IMG/VR virus record: IMGVR_UViG_3300048790_000043
Coordinates: 1-47,115 of that record
DNA length: 47,115 nucleotides
Reading direction: 5' to 3' (one strand)
DNA from: a virus
This document shows positions 41,258 to 47,115 of this stretch, piece after piece (the first letter of the stretch is position 1; each line of letters opens with the position of its first letter). The translations under genes were made by a program, and so were the position numbers. The notes under the pieces were generated by a model. That model ran no database searches. It saw nothing but the letters and a program-made list of their open reading frames with translations, and was not told the DNA's origin.

Positions 41258-42957
41258 GGCGATCCTTTCTTTGGCGAGTGGTCCTGCTTCCATTTTGCCA
41301 TCAACACCGACTTGGCGGTCATGTCGGCTTTTGGACTCAGGGTCTCATAATACTCCTGGGCCCTGACCTCAAGCGGGGCCTCTGCCCGCGCTCGCAACAT
41401 GCTCTTTACCAAATACCGTAGCATGTCCCCGTCGTCATCGGCATCCGTTGGCGTCTTTAGCACGTCTTCTGACCGGCCTGGGTGCTTGTTGTCCCGAATC
41501 AGGAGAGGAATGGACTCAATAATGTTTTCGCAGTCTGCCGAGATCAGCAGCATGGGTGTCTTGACCGAATACCCGCCGCCTTCATCGTCCCAGTCATCGT
41601 CCGTCCGCGTCGGATTCATGCAACCGCTCATCACGTCGCAGGTTTTCTTCATCATGGCATAGAGGAGCCGCCAGCCGCCGATCCTGTTGTTATCCGCCTG
41701 CTCGCAGTGTGGGAGACCATGGCGCTTCAGCTCCTCAGCCACACGCTCCGCCGTTGATCTTCCAGTAGAATTCTTCTCCCACGCATCCACGCTCAGGAAA
41801 TAGCGCTGCGTCCTCTTTATCTCGTGATCGTGCATAGTGCCAATGCACCGCCGGACCAAAGCCGTCTCCTCCAAGCCCTTTTCGGCGTAGCTGCGATAGA
41901 CCACTACAGCCTCTACTGGCTCGGCAATCACCGCGCCGAGTATTTCTTTGGCAACCTTCGGGGTAATCTTCCCGCTGGCCGCCCAGCCTACCGAGGCATT
42001 ATGGACAAATCCATCGTCGTGCGCCATCCATCGAGGCCACCAATTTTGGATCAGCGCTTCTTCCTGTTGGCGTGTAAGTATCAATCTTGATTCGTCCCAC
42101 ACTCCGGCAAAGTATTGACCGGCGAATGAATCAAAAGAACCAAGCAAATGGCCAGCCCGCAACGAAGGCGGTAGCGAATTGAGCTTTCTCCCCTCCGCCG
42201 TGCGATGGATGAATAAATGGAATCGGCAACACTGGTAATCAGGGCCTCGTCCGTCCGCTCCATACTTGCACTCCTCTCCCTTCTTCAGCCCGTCCGGTAA
42301 CCCGTAGAACTGGTGAGGGGTAATTCCAAGCGTCTCAAACCATACGTAGTTATCCCACCCAAACAAGTGGGTAAACGTGAAGTCGTCAGGCCTTTCATTC
42401 TCCTTGAAGCGCATCTGGGCAAAAACACGCCTCAGAAACTCTGTGCCTATGCCTCCGGGGTTGAAGAACAGCCCCGTCTTACACTCCCCCAATGGAGCGC
42501 CCGGCCACCGATTGGCAGTATGGATCGTTTGCAACTCCTGCTCGGAGAACTGCTCTGCCTGATCGATCATGATGTCGTAGAACTCTGGACCCCAAAACTT
42601 CTGATCTACCTCTTGCTGGTTCTCCGCGAACATGAAGTGGATCTCAGAGCCGTTGGGGAGGACAAACTTCTTCTTTCCCTCGTGCCACCAATCCCGCATC
42701 TCCGGAAACTCAAGAAAGTATCGCTGTACGTGATTACGCTCAAGGTCAGGCCAGGTGCGGCGAACTATTGCCCCATGAGTCTTAGGCCGATTCTGACGCC
42801 GGTCCAGCATTATGCGGCGCAGGCCGCCCGATTTGCCGCCAGCCCTGGACCCTCCCCCGCCAATCCATGTGGCAGCCTCAGTCCCAGCGCGATAGAACAG
42901 CTTGCCTATCTCTAACTGCTTCGGCTGGAGCACCAGAGGAATGATCTTAGAAGCCAT
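41239..42957 (-). CDS. terL: Terminase large subunit
   Basis: This 572-residue protein has a Walker A variant GGGGSRAGGKS (33-43). The Walker B strand IMIDQ (129-133) has Gln where the catalytic Glu is usual, followed by AEQFSE. The C-terminal half has the RNase H-like nuclease pattern: an Asp in LSVDAWEKN, later acidic residues, and DADDDGD near the end. It powers DNA translocation into the head and cuts concatemers. TerS lies two genes upstream. Confidence 0.85.
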   Translation of the reverse strand: MASKIIPLVLQPKQLEIGKLFYRAGTEAATWIGGGGSRAGGKSGGLRRIMLDRRQNRPKTHGAIVRRTWPDLERNHVQRYFLEFPEMRDWWHEGKKKFVLPNGSEIHFMFAENQQEVDQKFWGPEFYDIMIDQAEQFSEQELQTIHTANRWPGAPLGECKTGLFFNPGGIGTEFLRRVFAQMRFKENERPDDFTFTHLFGWDNYVWFETLGITPHQFYGLPDGLKKGEECKYGADGRGPDYQCCRFHLFIHRTAEGRKLNSLPPSLRAGHLLGSFDSFAGQYFAGVWDESRLILTRQQEEALIQNWWPRWMAHDDGFVHNASVGWAASGKITPKVAKEILGAVIAEPVEAVVVYRSYAEKGLEETALVRRCIGTMHDHEIKRTQRYFLSVDAWEKNSTGRSTAERVAEELKRHGLPHCEQADNNRIGGWRLLYAMMKKTCDVMSGCMNPTRTDDDWDDEGGGYSVKTPMLLISADCENIIESIPLLIRDNKHPGRSEDVLKTPTDADDDGDMLRYLVKSMLRARAEAPLEVRAQEYYETLSPKADMTAKSVLMAKWKQDHSPKKGSPWAARQ

Positions 42958-43337
42958 TAAACCTGATGCATGGTGAGCGTCAACGCCCCGCCTGCGGACT
43001 GAGAGGCTAGCTGCGCCCAGTAGTAGGCGAAAGCGCTCCCATCCACATAGTTATCATTTTGGGTGTTGGTCGAGGTGTAGAGAAGGATACCGTTGGAGTC
43101 CGGGGCGGACGACGTGGGCGCATTGTTCGATCCGAAGATCTTAACAACGGCAGTCGGAGCCGATGCAAACCCGATCTGGAACTGCCGCACCCCGCGCACG
43201 GTAGGACCAGACTGCGTAATGACCACTACACGCGAGTACACGGGAGGGGTTAGCGTGTCCGTGGCGGCAAATAGGGAAACCGTGTCCCCTAGCCCAATCG
43301 ATACTGTGAGCGGTCCGTATCCGTTGAAGATTGGCAT
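42957..43337 (-). CDS. Small beta-rich virion protein (126 aa)
   Basis: The protein is mainly beta-strand in character, with many Thr, Ser, Val and Gly residues and an aromatic N-terminus (MPIFNGYGPLTVSIG). It shares style with the 122-aa and 297-aa proteins further down. It may be a decoration protein. The stop codon overlaps the TerL start (TAATG). Confidence 0.5.
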   Translation of the reverse strand: MPIFNGYGPLTVSIGLGDTVSLFAATDTLTPPVYSRVVVITQSGPTVRGVRQFQIGFASAPTAVVKIFGSNNAPTSSAPDSNGILLYTSTNTQNDNYVDGSAFAYYWAQLASQSAGGALTLTMHQV

Positions 43338-43340
43338 GGC

Positions 43341-43685
43341 TTACCTCACATACATCTTACGACAGGTTGCGCACCAATAGCCGTCAGACCGGTAGAAACC
43401 GGTATGGCCTGTCTGGGTGCATTTGGTGGCAGGGCTCGATGCCCTCTCAGTCCATGTTGCGATCCTGGCTCCCGGCTCGCTCGCAGGGATACGCTCAGGA
43501 TGTTGACCGTGAGCAGGCAATGGAGCCAAGTTTCGCTCCTCTTGGTCCATCGCCAGAGCCTTGCCGACTTGCGGCCCGGAGAAGTATTCAGTGAGTGCGG
43601 CTAGGACTACGGAGGAGGTGCTCCCCCGCGCTTCGATTTTGCCCATCATCTCATCGGGGATGCGCACCGCTATCAATTTGCTCAT
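43341..43685 (-). CDS. Ribbon-helix-helix protein with C-terminal zinc ribbon (114 aa)
   Basis: The N-terminus (SKLIAVRIPDEMMGKIEARGS...SVVLAALTEYF, residues 1-35) is a ribbon-helix-helix DNA-binding domain. A ~45-residue Pro-rich linker leads to C89, H94, C105 and C108, a probable zinc site. The pairing is unusual. It lies between TerS and TerL and may regulate late transcription or assist terminase, either by binding DNA at the packaging site or at an operator. Confidence 0.6.
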   Translation of the reverse strand: MSKLIAVRIPDEMMGKIEARGSTSSVVLAALTEYFSGPQVGKALAMDQEERNLAPLPAHGQHPERIPASEPGARIATWTERASSPATKCTQTGHTGFYRSDGYWCATCRKMYVR

Positions 43686-43723
43686 GTATAACAGTGTATA
43701 ACAAAATCCCTACTGTTATACAT

Positions 43724-44194
43724 CTATTCCGGCTTGTCCAGGATAGACCGCGCCACGAAAACAATGGGGCCGCCATCGGGCCCCACATGCTCTTGCTGTA
43801 CTTTATCTCCATAATCCAGCGGTGCCTCCAGCTTGACGCCCTTCAGCAACTTGGAAGCTTCCCACCTGTCATGCTCGGCCCGCACGCGCATCAACTGCAC
43901 AGCGGCCGCATCCACCCGCACGCTTACTCCTCCATCGGGATCGGGTACCGTGCAGGTGGGTGTTTCAAGGAGCTTTGCCCCCGCAGACTCAATCCTTGCC
44001 TCCACTTGGAGCCTACGCGCTCGCGCATACATAGGGATAAACTCAGGGTTTAAACAGGCCCATTTTCTCACCGTGTCGTAGGCGGGCATACCATCTTCGG
44101 CGCAAACTTGAATCAGGAATCTTCCGGTAGCCATCTCTCCGCAGATATAGTCAGCGAGGGATTTGCTGTATTTTGTTGGGCGGCCACCTGGCAT
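43724..44194 (-). CDS. terS: Terminase small subunit
   Basis: The 156-residue protein begins MPGGRPTKYSKSLADYICGEMATGR, the start of an HTH-containing TerS family with the PAYDTVRKWACLNPEFIPMYARAR DNA-recognition region. The middle is a coiled-coil-like oligomerisation region, and the C-terminus is a Gly/Asp-rich tail. It recognises the packaging site and delivers DNA to TerL. The ATG overlaps the preceding stop (TAATG). Confidence 0.8.
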   Translation of the reverse strand: MPGGRPTKYSKSLADYICGEMATGRFLIQVCAEDGMPAYDTVRKWACLNPEFIPMYARARRLQVEARIESAGAKLLETPTCTVPDPDGGVSVRVDAAAVQLMRVRAEHDRWEASKLLKGVKLEAPLDYGDKVQQEHVGPDGGPIVFVARSILDKPE

Positions 44195-44508
44195 TATTTG
44201 CTTTCCTCTGTAGGGACTGGCTTCTCTGGGATGTCTTTCTCTACCGCGAATGTCTGCGGGTTAACGTGCCAGCCAGGATGTGCATCCTTCCAATCGGCGA
44301 GGATGTCCGCCTCTTGTTTCTGCGATTCCTGGAACTGCTTAGATAGGGACTGCTTGGTGCCCTCGATAAACTGAATGGCCGTGCGGTAGGCCAGGTCAAG
44401 CTTTGGGTCTGGTTGCTTGTGTGGGTCAAGAATCTCCTGAGCGCCAGATGCGGCGGTGAGGATAAGCACTGAGATCAAAACCACAATCCGCTTCATGCTG
44501 AAAATCAT
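44194..44508 (-). CDS. Exported small protein (104 aa)
   Basis: The start MIFSMKRIVVLISVLILTAASG has GGAG about 7 nt upstream. This is a Sec signal peptide with cleavage after SGA. The mature part is ~80 residues, basic and helical, with two Trp (DWKDAHPGW). It precedes TerS at the front of the late operon. Function unknown. Confidence 0.6.
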   Translation of the reverse strand: MIFSMKRIVVLISVLILTAASGAQEILDPHKQPDPKLDLAYRTAIQFIEGTKQSLSKQFQESQKQEADILADWKDAHPGWHVNPQTFAVEKDIPEKPVPTEESK

Positions 44509-44539
44509 ATCATTCTCCGCCCTATGGACCCAGAGCCGC

Positions 44540-44585
44540 AAAAGAGAGGGTTCCTTGCTATCATAGATCCCGCGTTAACCCTCTC
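44540..44585 (-). terminator. Intrinsic terminator between early-left and late genes
   Basis: On the minus strand GAGAGGGTT (44585-44577) pairs perfectly with AACCCTCTC (44552-44544) across a 24-nt loop, followed by TTTT. The first arm overlaps the HTH gene stop. It would stop transcription from the leftward early promoter and may be the point where late expression is licensed. Confidence 0.6.
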
Positions 44586-44793
44586 ATAACGCCTGATCGA
44601 TGTCTGGTGAATACATCCACTCGGATTTGATCCGTTCGACCTCAGCCCAGGGGATACGGTAGTCGCGTCCGAGAGGCCCACCGAGCCGGTAAGCCTTGAC
44701 GCGGCCTTGCTTTATCCAGTTTTTCACCGTGCCGGTCGAGCAGGGGAACGCTTTGGCTACTTGTGGGACGGTGTAGTCCTTTTTGTCAGTCAT
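44584..44793 (-). CDS. MerR/excisionase-type helix-turn-helix protein (69 aa)
   Basis: The sequence YTVPQVAKAFPCSTGTVKNWIKQGRVKAYRLGGPLGRDYRIPWAEVERIK is the HTH_17 (excisionase/MerR-like) DNA-binding fold, residues 7-55. With 69 residues it is a single-domain protein. A ribosome site (AAAGGAG) precedes the ATG. It is the only HTH protein outside TerS, so it is a candidate to bind the CGATTACTAATCG operators, but that is inference. Confidence 0.7.
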   Translation of the reverse strand: MTDKKDYTVPQVAKAFPCSTGTVKNWIKQGRVKAYRLGGPLGRDYRIPWAEVERIKSEWMYSPDIDQAL

Positions 44794-44808
44794 GTGCTCC
44801 TTTCAATG

Positions 44809-45279
44809 CTATGCCCCCTTGAACTTAGTGCACATACACCACCCATTTTCGCCACGTTCTAGGCATGACCAAACACCCGCAGAATGTTGACTACGAAGGT
44901 GCCCGCATATACATTGCTGCAGCGACTCCATTCCGGGAAGTTCTTCGGAAGCCTGCTCTGATTCCGTGTACTCATCACAATCGCTCTCCAACTCGGCCCG
45001 CGCCTGAGCCAGGTCAGCCTCTAGCTTGCCTACGACCTCATTGGCGTGCGCGAATGCTAGCCTTTCGTCCTTCAACTCGGCCTCTGCCCTGGCGATGCGC
45101 GTGTCGCGTTCACTTAACAGATCACTTACACATGCGACCTCAGTTCCACAAACGCCGCAATAATGTGGGGTGACTCGCCGGACGGTGCTCTCGCCTGCTG
45201 GTCTGCTGTCAGTCATGGGGTGCCTCGGGTGCATGGTATCCAAGTCGTGCTGCAATTCTTTAATTCGTCCGATCTTCAT
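44809..45279 (-). CDS. Coiled-coil zinc-ribbon protein (156 aa)
   Basis: The start MKIGRIKELQHDLD has GGAGG upstream. It has a first CxxC pair (C41/C44), a coiled coil (~55-115, RIARAEAELKDERLAFAHANE), and a C-terminal zinc module with C123, C125, H127, H132, C139, C148 and C150. The pattern CxCGH...H...C...CxC is common in small phage and actinobacterial proteins. It lies upstream of the HTH gene; role unknown. Confidence 0.65.
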   Translation of the reverse strand: MKIGRIKELQHDLDTMHPRHPMTDSRPAGESTVRRVTPHYCGVCGTEVACVSDLLSERDTRIARAEAELKDERLAFAHANEVVGKLEADLAQARAELESDCDEYTESEQASEELPGMESLQQCICGHLRSQHSAGVWSCLERGENGWCMCTKFKGA

Positions 45280-45319
45280 TCTCCCCTCCCTCCATTCGTC
45301 CACGGGCCGCTATGTGGGG

Positions 45320-45511
45320 CTAGTGCACTAACTTGTCTTGAATCTCCTCAGCACATCGTTTCCACGCTTGGCCTATGGTGCGACTCCACGGGCCACACGG
45401 AGAGCCGTAGGGATAATGCTTGACTGCAATCGACGTGGAGCCGCGAACGTTGCCGGCAACTGCGGCTGGATATTTCTCCCTAACGATCTTCTTCGCTTCT
45501 TCAACCGTCAT
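45320..45511 (-). CDS. Hypothetical protein (63 aa)
   Basis: MTVEEAKKIVREKYPAAVAG has GGAGGGG 7 nt before the ATG, so I prefer it to an upstream ATG at 45577 with no ribosome site. The second half is a beta-like region with a C-terminal helix (AWKRCAEEIQDKL). No family is recognised. Confidence 0.6.
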   Translation of the reverse strand: MTVEEAKKIVREKYPAAVAGNVRGSTSIAVKHYPYGSPCGPWSRTIGQAWKRCAEEIQDKLVH

Positions 45512-45570
45512 AACCCCTCCAAGCTCTGCTTCAGTTCCTGAACCCACAACCTGAAATCCGCCTCGGTCAT
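45508..45570 (-). CDS. Possible 20-aa peptide coupled to the next gene
   Basis: The frame MTEADFRLWVQELKQSLEGL* overlaps the downstream ATG as ATGA. The peptide would be an amphipathic helix. Only its coding look and coupling support it; it has no strong ribosome site. Confidence 0.25.
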   Translation of the reverse strand: MTEADFRLWVQELKQSLEGL

Positions 45571-45581
45571 CGGCCATGCAC

Positions 45582-45794
45582 TTATTCGATCTTCAGAATT
45601 CGTGTTGCCCGACTGAACTTCGCTGGTGGCTCCGGCGATCTTAGAATCGCCCTCAATTCAATGTGGCCCGAAGGCAGGACAGCACGGAAAATATAGGCGG
45701 TGGAGAGGGACTTCTTTTGGAGAATCCTCGCTGTTCCGAACTGGGGATAGCACTCTACAAAGAAATCCCCTATTTCAATCTGATCAAATCTCAT
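45582..45794 (-). CDS. Hypothetical protein (70 aa)
   Basis: MRFDQIEIGDFFVECYP overlaps the preceding stop (ATGA). It is beta-rich at the start with a basic end (SRATRILKIE). No family or membrane segment was recognised. It belongs to the leftward early operon. Confidence 0.55.
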   Translation of the reverse strand: MRFDQIEIGDFFVECYPQFGTARILQKKSLSTAYIFRAVLPSGHIELRAILRSPEPPAKFSRATRILKIE

Positions 45795-46192
45795 ACAGTT
45801 TCCTTCCGTGCCGGCGCGGGTGGCGTGACCATGTCCCTGCTCAGTTCCGCCAGGTGGGCTTCGGTGCGGACAAGCAATCGCCGCAGCGGAGCACCATACT
45901 TAGCGTCAGAGCTTTTATTTTGGGAGCAGCTAACACTCCCTTCCCGCAGGATAGCGATCTCCTCCTTCACCAGCCGAATCTCTTCCTCGCGCTGGACGGT
46001 GAAGTCGAACCCGGCTTGCCATACCGCATCCTTATACTTGGGGCTGCCTTTGTACATCCAGCGCCCTAGGTGCAGATCGTAACTGCGCGTTGATTCCCAA
46101 AGATACAAACCACCAAACCCATCGAGAAATAATCGTCCCACGTAATCGGCATTGCTCCACCGCTCCCGCACGTACTTTTCCTTATCGTCCAT
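45791..46192 (-). CDS. Hypothetical protein (133 aa)
   Basis: The start MDDKEKYVRERWSNADYVG has AAGGAG about 7 nt upstream; the longer open frame starting at 46372 would overlap the promoter -10 box. The N-terminal half is aromatic (GLYLWESTRSYDLHLG). The middle is a helix (TVQREEEIRLVKEEIAILREG) and the C-terminus a second helix. No family is recognised. Confidence 0.65.
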   Translation of the reverse strand: MDDKEKYVRERWSNADYVGRLFLDGFGGLYLWESTRSYDLHLGRWMYKGSPKYKDAVWQAGFDFTVQREEEIRLVKEEIAILREGSVSCSQNKSSDAKYGAPLRRLLVRTEAHLAELSRDMVTPPAPARKETV

Positions 46193-46209
46193 CTTGTCTC
46201 CTTGCCGCC

Positions 46210-46353
46210 CTAGCGCTCGCGGCGCACAAGTGCTTTGTATCGAGCGCGTAGCCGCTTCTGCCCAGCAGCGTTCTTGCACTGTAGCTTGCAGTACAACTGC
46301 CACGGCTTCACCTTGGTGAACTCGGTCTTGCAGAATTTGCATTTGCGCTTCAT
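46210..46353 (-). CDS. First gene of the leftward early operon: zinc-finger protein (47 aa)
   Basis: ATG 46351-46353 has GAGG upstream, about 15 nt after the predicted transcription start. The peptide MKRKCKFCKTEF has ligands C5/C8 and C22/C26, one zinc finger, and a basic tail (QKRLRARYKALVRRER) suited to nucleic-acid binding. It may be a small regulator of early genes. It was too short for automatic gene calling and overlaps no better frame. Confidence 0.55.
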   Translation of the reverse strand: MKRKCKFCKTEFTKVKPWQLYCKLQCKNAAGQKRLRARYKALVRRER

Positions 46354-46370
46354 GAAACCTCATTAACACC

Positions 46371-46399
46371 ACTCTATGCGATTAGTAATCGGATGTCAA
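46371..46399 (-). promoter_or_regulatory. Leftward early promoter with internal operator
   Basis: On the minus strand TTGACA (46394-46399) and TAGAGT (46371-46376) are 17 bp apart. The palindrome CGATTAGTAATCG (46379-46391, reverse complement of the copy at 1202-1214) lies in the spacer. From the -35 box through the operator the sequence matches the rightward promoter base for base, which implies shared control. Confidence 0.75.
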
Positions 46400-46559
46400 G
46401 AGGAATCTGCTTATATTTATTGACTCTCCTTAAGTTGTTGCTTTTAAACGACTAATGCTTGATTCCGAGGGAGGGAGAGACACGAAAAGCAAGGGTGGTA
46501 TGCTCTTCGTGCGACTTGATCACAGTATGCTGTCATCGTCGGTCGGTCGCAACGTGCCT

Positions 46560-46745
46560 CTAAGCTCCCAATTGCTTACGCTCGGCTCCCGCAGAAGTCC
46601 GATCCTCTATCGACCAGGGAGCACCGGAGGCCGGCGCAAGGGGCCGGTTCACCTTTGAGGGACTGTCCTCATTGGACGCAATGCAACGATCCAGGCGCAC
46701 GATTGCGAGAACCTTGACGCGGTACGAATTGTCGAAGATTTGCAC
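46560..46745 (-). CDS. Possible small protein (61 aa)
   Basis: The GTG frame MQIFDNSYRVKVLAIVRLD... runs to TAG at 46560-46562. Its first half looks like coding sequence (beta-like); the second half is Pro/Ala-rich. It lies about 17 nt after the start site of the promoter candidate at 46769-46797. There is no ribosome site. Evidence is weak. Confidence 0.3.
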   Translation of the reverse strand: MQIFDNSYRVKVLAIVRLDRCIASNEDSPSKVNRPLAPASGAPWSIEDRTSAGAERKQLGA

Positions 46746-46768
46746 ATAAAGTGACCGAGACAGTTGCG

Positions 46769-46797
46769 AATATAGCACGGTGAGGTGTATTCTGCAA
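46769..46797 (-). promoter_or_regulatory. Candidate leftward promoter near the IS end
   Basis: TTGCAG (46792-46797) and TATATT (46769-46774) are 17 bp apart on the minus strand. It abuts the structured element at 46799-46855. It would transcribe towards 46.5 kb. The -35 box is poor, so this is tentative. Confidence 0.35.
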
Positions 46798-46798
46798 A

Positions 46799-46855
46799 TG
46801 CGGGGTGGTGGCCGAGACTCCCCGATGCTCTCACCTTTTTGAGAGCAGCCCCGCA
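46799..46855. other. Structured element with nested stems
   Basis: An outer 7-bp perfect stem (TGCGGGG 46799-46805 with CCCCGCA 46849-46855) encloses a 7-bp hairpin (GCTCTCA 46827-46833 with TGAGAGC 46840-46846). The left outer arm can alternatively pair with CCCCG at 46820-46824. Two alternative folds suggest a switch-like RNA or a recombination/replication site. It is too short for a tRNA. No T-tract follows on either strand. Confidence 0.45.
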
Positions 46856-46869
46856 CAACCTTGCACAAC

Positions 46870-46894
46870 GGTAATAACATACTTGACGAATCAA
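46870..46894 (+). repeat. IS terminal inverted repeat, left copy
   Basis: These 25 bases are the exact reverse complement of 968-992. It bounds the passenger-gene end of the IS1595-like element. Confidence 0.85.
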
Positions 46895-46937
46895 CCCCAA
46901 CCCGAGCATACTGAAAGTGCCGTGACAGGGCAGCGCG

Positions 46938-47115
46938 TTAATCGAAGAACTTCGGGAGGGAAACCGGATGTCCATTCGGGCACTCTAGGTTCTTCGCGCG
47001 CCAAGTCTTGGTTTCGGCGACTCTTTCTTCGTGCGTATCTCCGCTCCAGCTATGCACGAATGGTAGAAGAGATTCGCAGCCTTCCACTCCGCATCCGAGC
47101 CACACGTCGTCAAAA
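46938..47115 (-). CDS. Zinc-ribbon passenger protein of the IS element (3' part; 5' end at 1-345)
   Basis: This stretch holds the last 59 residues of the 131-residue protein that starts at position 345, ending HPVSLPKFFD before TAA 46938-46940. Bases 46989-47115 repeat 1-127. It includes ligands C81/C86 and C118/H122. The break is an artefact of where the circle was opened. Confidence 0.6.
   Translation of the reverse strand, partial: FDDVWLGCGVEGCESLLPFVHSWSGDTHEERVAETKTWRAKNLECPNGHPVSLPKFFD
46989..47115. repeat. Terminal direct repeat, right copy (assembly overlap)
   Basis: This is an exact copy of bases 1-127. Removing it gives a circle of 46,988 bp. Confidence 0.95.

Larger units (their letters stand above)
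46400..46869. other. Intergenic region between the leftward early promoter and the IS element
   Basis: No certain gene lies here. On the plus strand a weak TTGACT-17-TTTAAA promoter candidate (46420-46448) and a low-quality frame at 46455-46658 are seen. On the minus strand there is a small GTG frame (46560-46745) behind a promoter candidate (46769-46797) and a structured hairpin (46799-46855). Confidence 0.45.
46870..47115 (-). mobile_element. IS1595-like element, left part (continues at 1-992 across the circle)
   Basis: From the left inverted repeat the element runs through the 3' end of the zinc-ribbon passenger gene into the 127-bp overlap. Counting only unique bases, 119 bp belong to this end. 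See the entry for 1-992 for the whole element. Confidence 0.8.

Noticed and set aside
42313-42915. 200-aa plus-strand frame opposite TerL
   Set aside because: TerL motifs on the other strand explain the region; long antisense frames are common in GC-rich coding DNA.
1263-46353. Diversity-generating retroelement, toxin-antitoxin, integrase or full repressor
   Set aside because: I looked for reverse transcriptase, tyrosine or serine recombinase, cI-like repressor and known toxin motifs and found none.
46455-46658. 67-aa plus-strand frame beside the IS
   Set aside because: There is no ribosome site, the sequence does not look coding, and it opposes the nearby minus-strand candidate.
46799-46855. 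tRNA or tmRNA fragment
   Set aside because: The outer stem is 7 bp but only 43 nt lie between its arms, too few for a tRNA, and no anticodon arm or T-loop is visible.

Overview
The window is a complete or near-complete genome of a tailed bacteriophage. It reads as a short-tailed (podovirus-like) phage: terminase, portal, scaffold, capsid, head-to-tail adaptor, one very large tail protein, ejection-type internal proteins and three fibre-like proteins are present, but no tape measure, tail tube or baseplate. The first 127 bases are repeated exactly as the last 127, so the contig closes to a circle of 46,988 bp. The length 127 is a common assembler k-mer, so the repeat is probably an assembly overlap and not a phage terminal repeat. 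I see no integrase, no recognisable repressor, no DNA polymerase and no RNA polymerase. The host cannot be read directly. The IS1595-type transposase fragment, the many small zinc-ribbon proteins and the many Sec signal peptides would suit a soil Gram-negative such as an Acidobacteriota member, but that is a weak inference.

Layout. (1) Circle junction (46870-46988 joined to 1-992): an IS1595-like element of about 1.11 kb with perfect 25-bp inverted repeats. Its transposase has lost the DDE catalytic domain, and it carries a zinc-ribbon passenger gene that is only complete once the circle is closed. (2) Early rightward operon (1263-12892, plus strand): small unknown genes, a Sak4-type recombination ATPase with an OB-like tail, a coiled-coil recombination-cassette protein, a protein with 17 heptad repeats, an SF2 helicase, two exported proteins, two HNH nucleases, a primase zinc-finger-only protein, an HPPC-motif protein and a PD-(D/E)XK nuclease. 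(3) Late leftward operon (44508 down to 12882, minus strand): exported protein, TerS, ribbon-helix-helix protein, TerL, head genes, portal, scaffold, capsid, adaptor, tail, internal virion proteins, fibres and a lysis cassette ending in a GH24 lysozyme. The two operons converge with an 11-bp overlap at 12882-12892. (4) Short leftward early operon (46353 down to 44584, minus strand): small zinc-finger and coiled-coil proteins ending in a MerR/excisionase-type HTH protein, followed by an intrinsic terminator.

Regulation. The two early operons start from near-identical promoters placed in opposite orientation (TTGACA, 17 bp, TAGGGT or TAGAGT). Each has the same 13-bp perfect palindrome CGATTACTAATCG between the -35 and -10 boxes. 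One DNA-binding protein could therefore switch both operons. The terminator at 44540-44585 separates the leftward early genes from the late genes, so late expression needs readthrough or its own promoter. Most genes are packed with ATGA, TAATG or GTGA overlaps, pointing to translational coupling.
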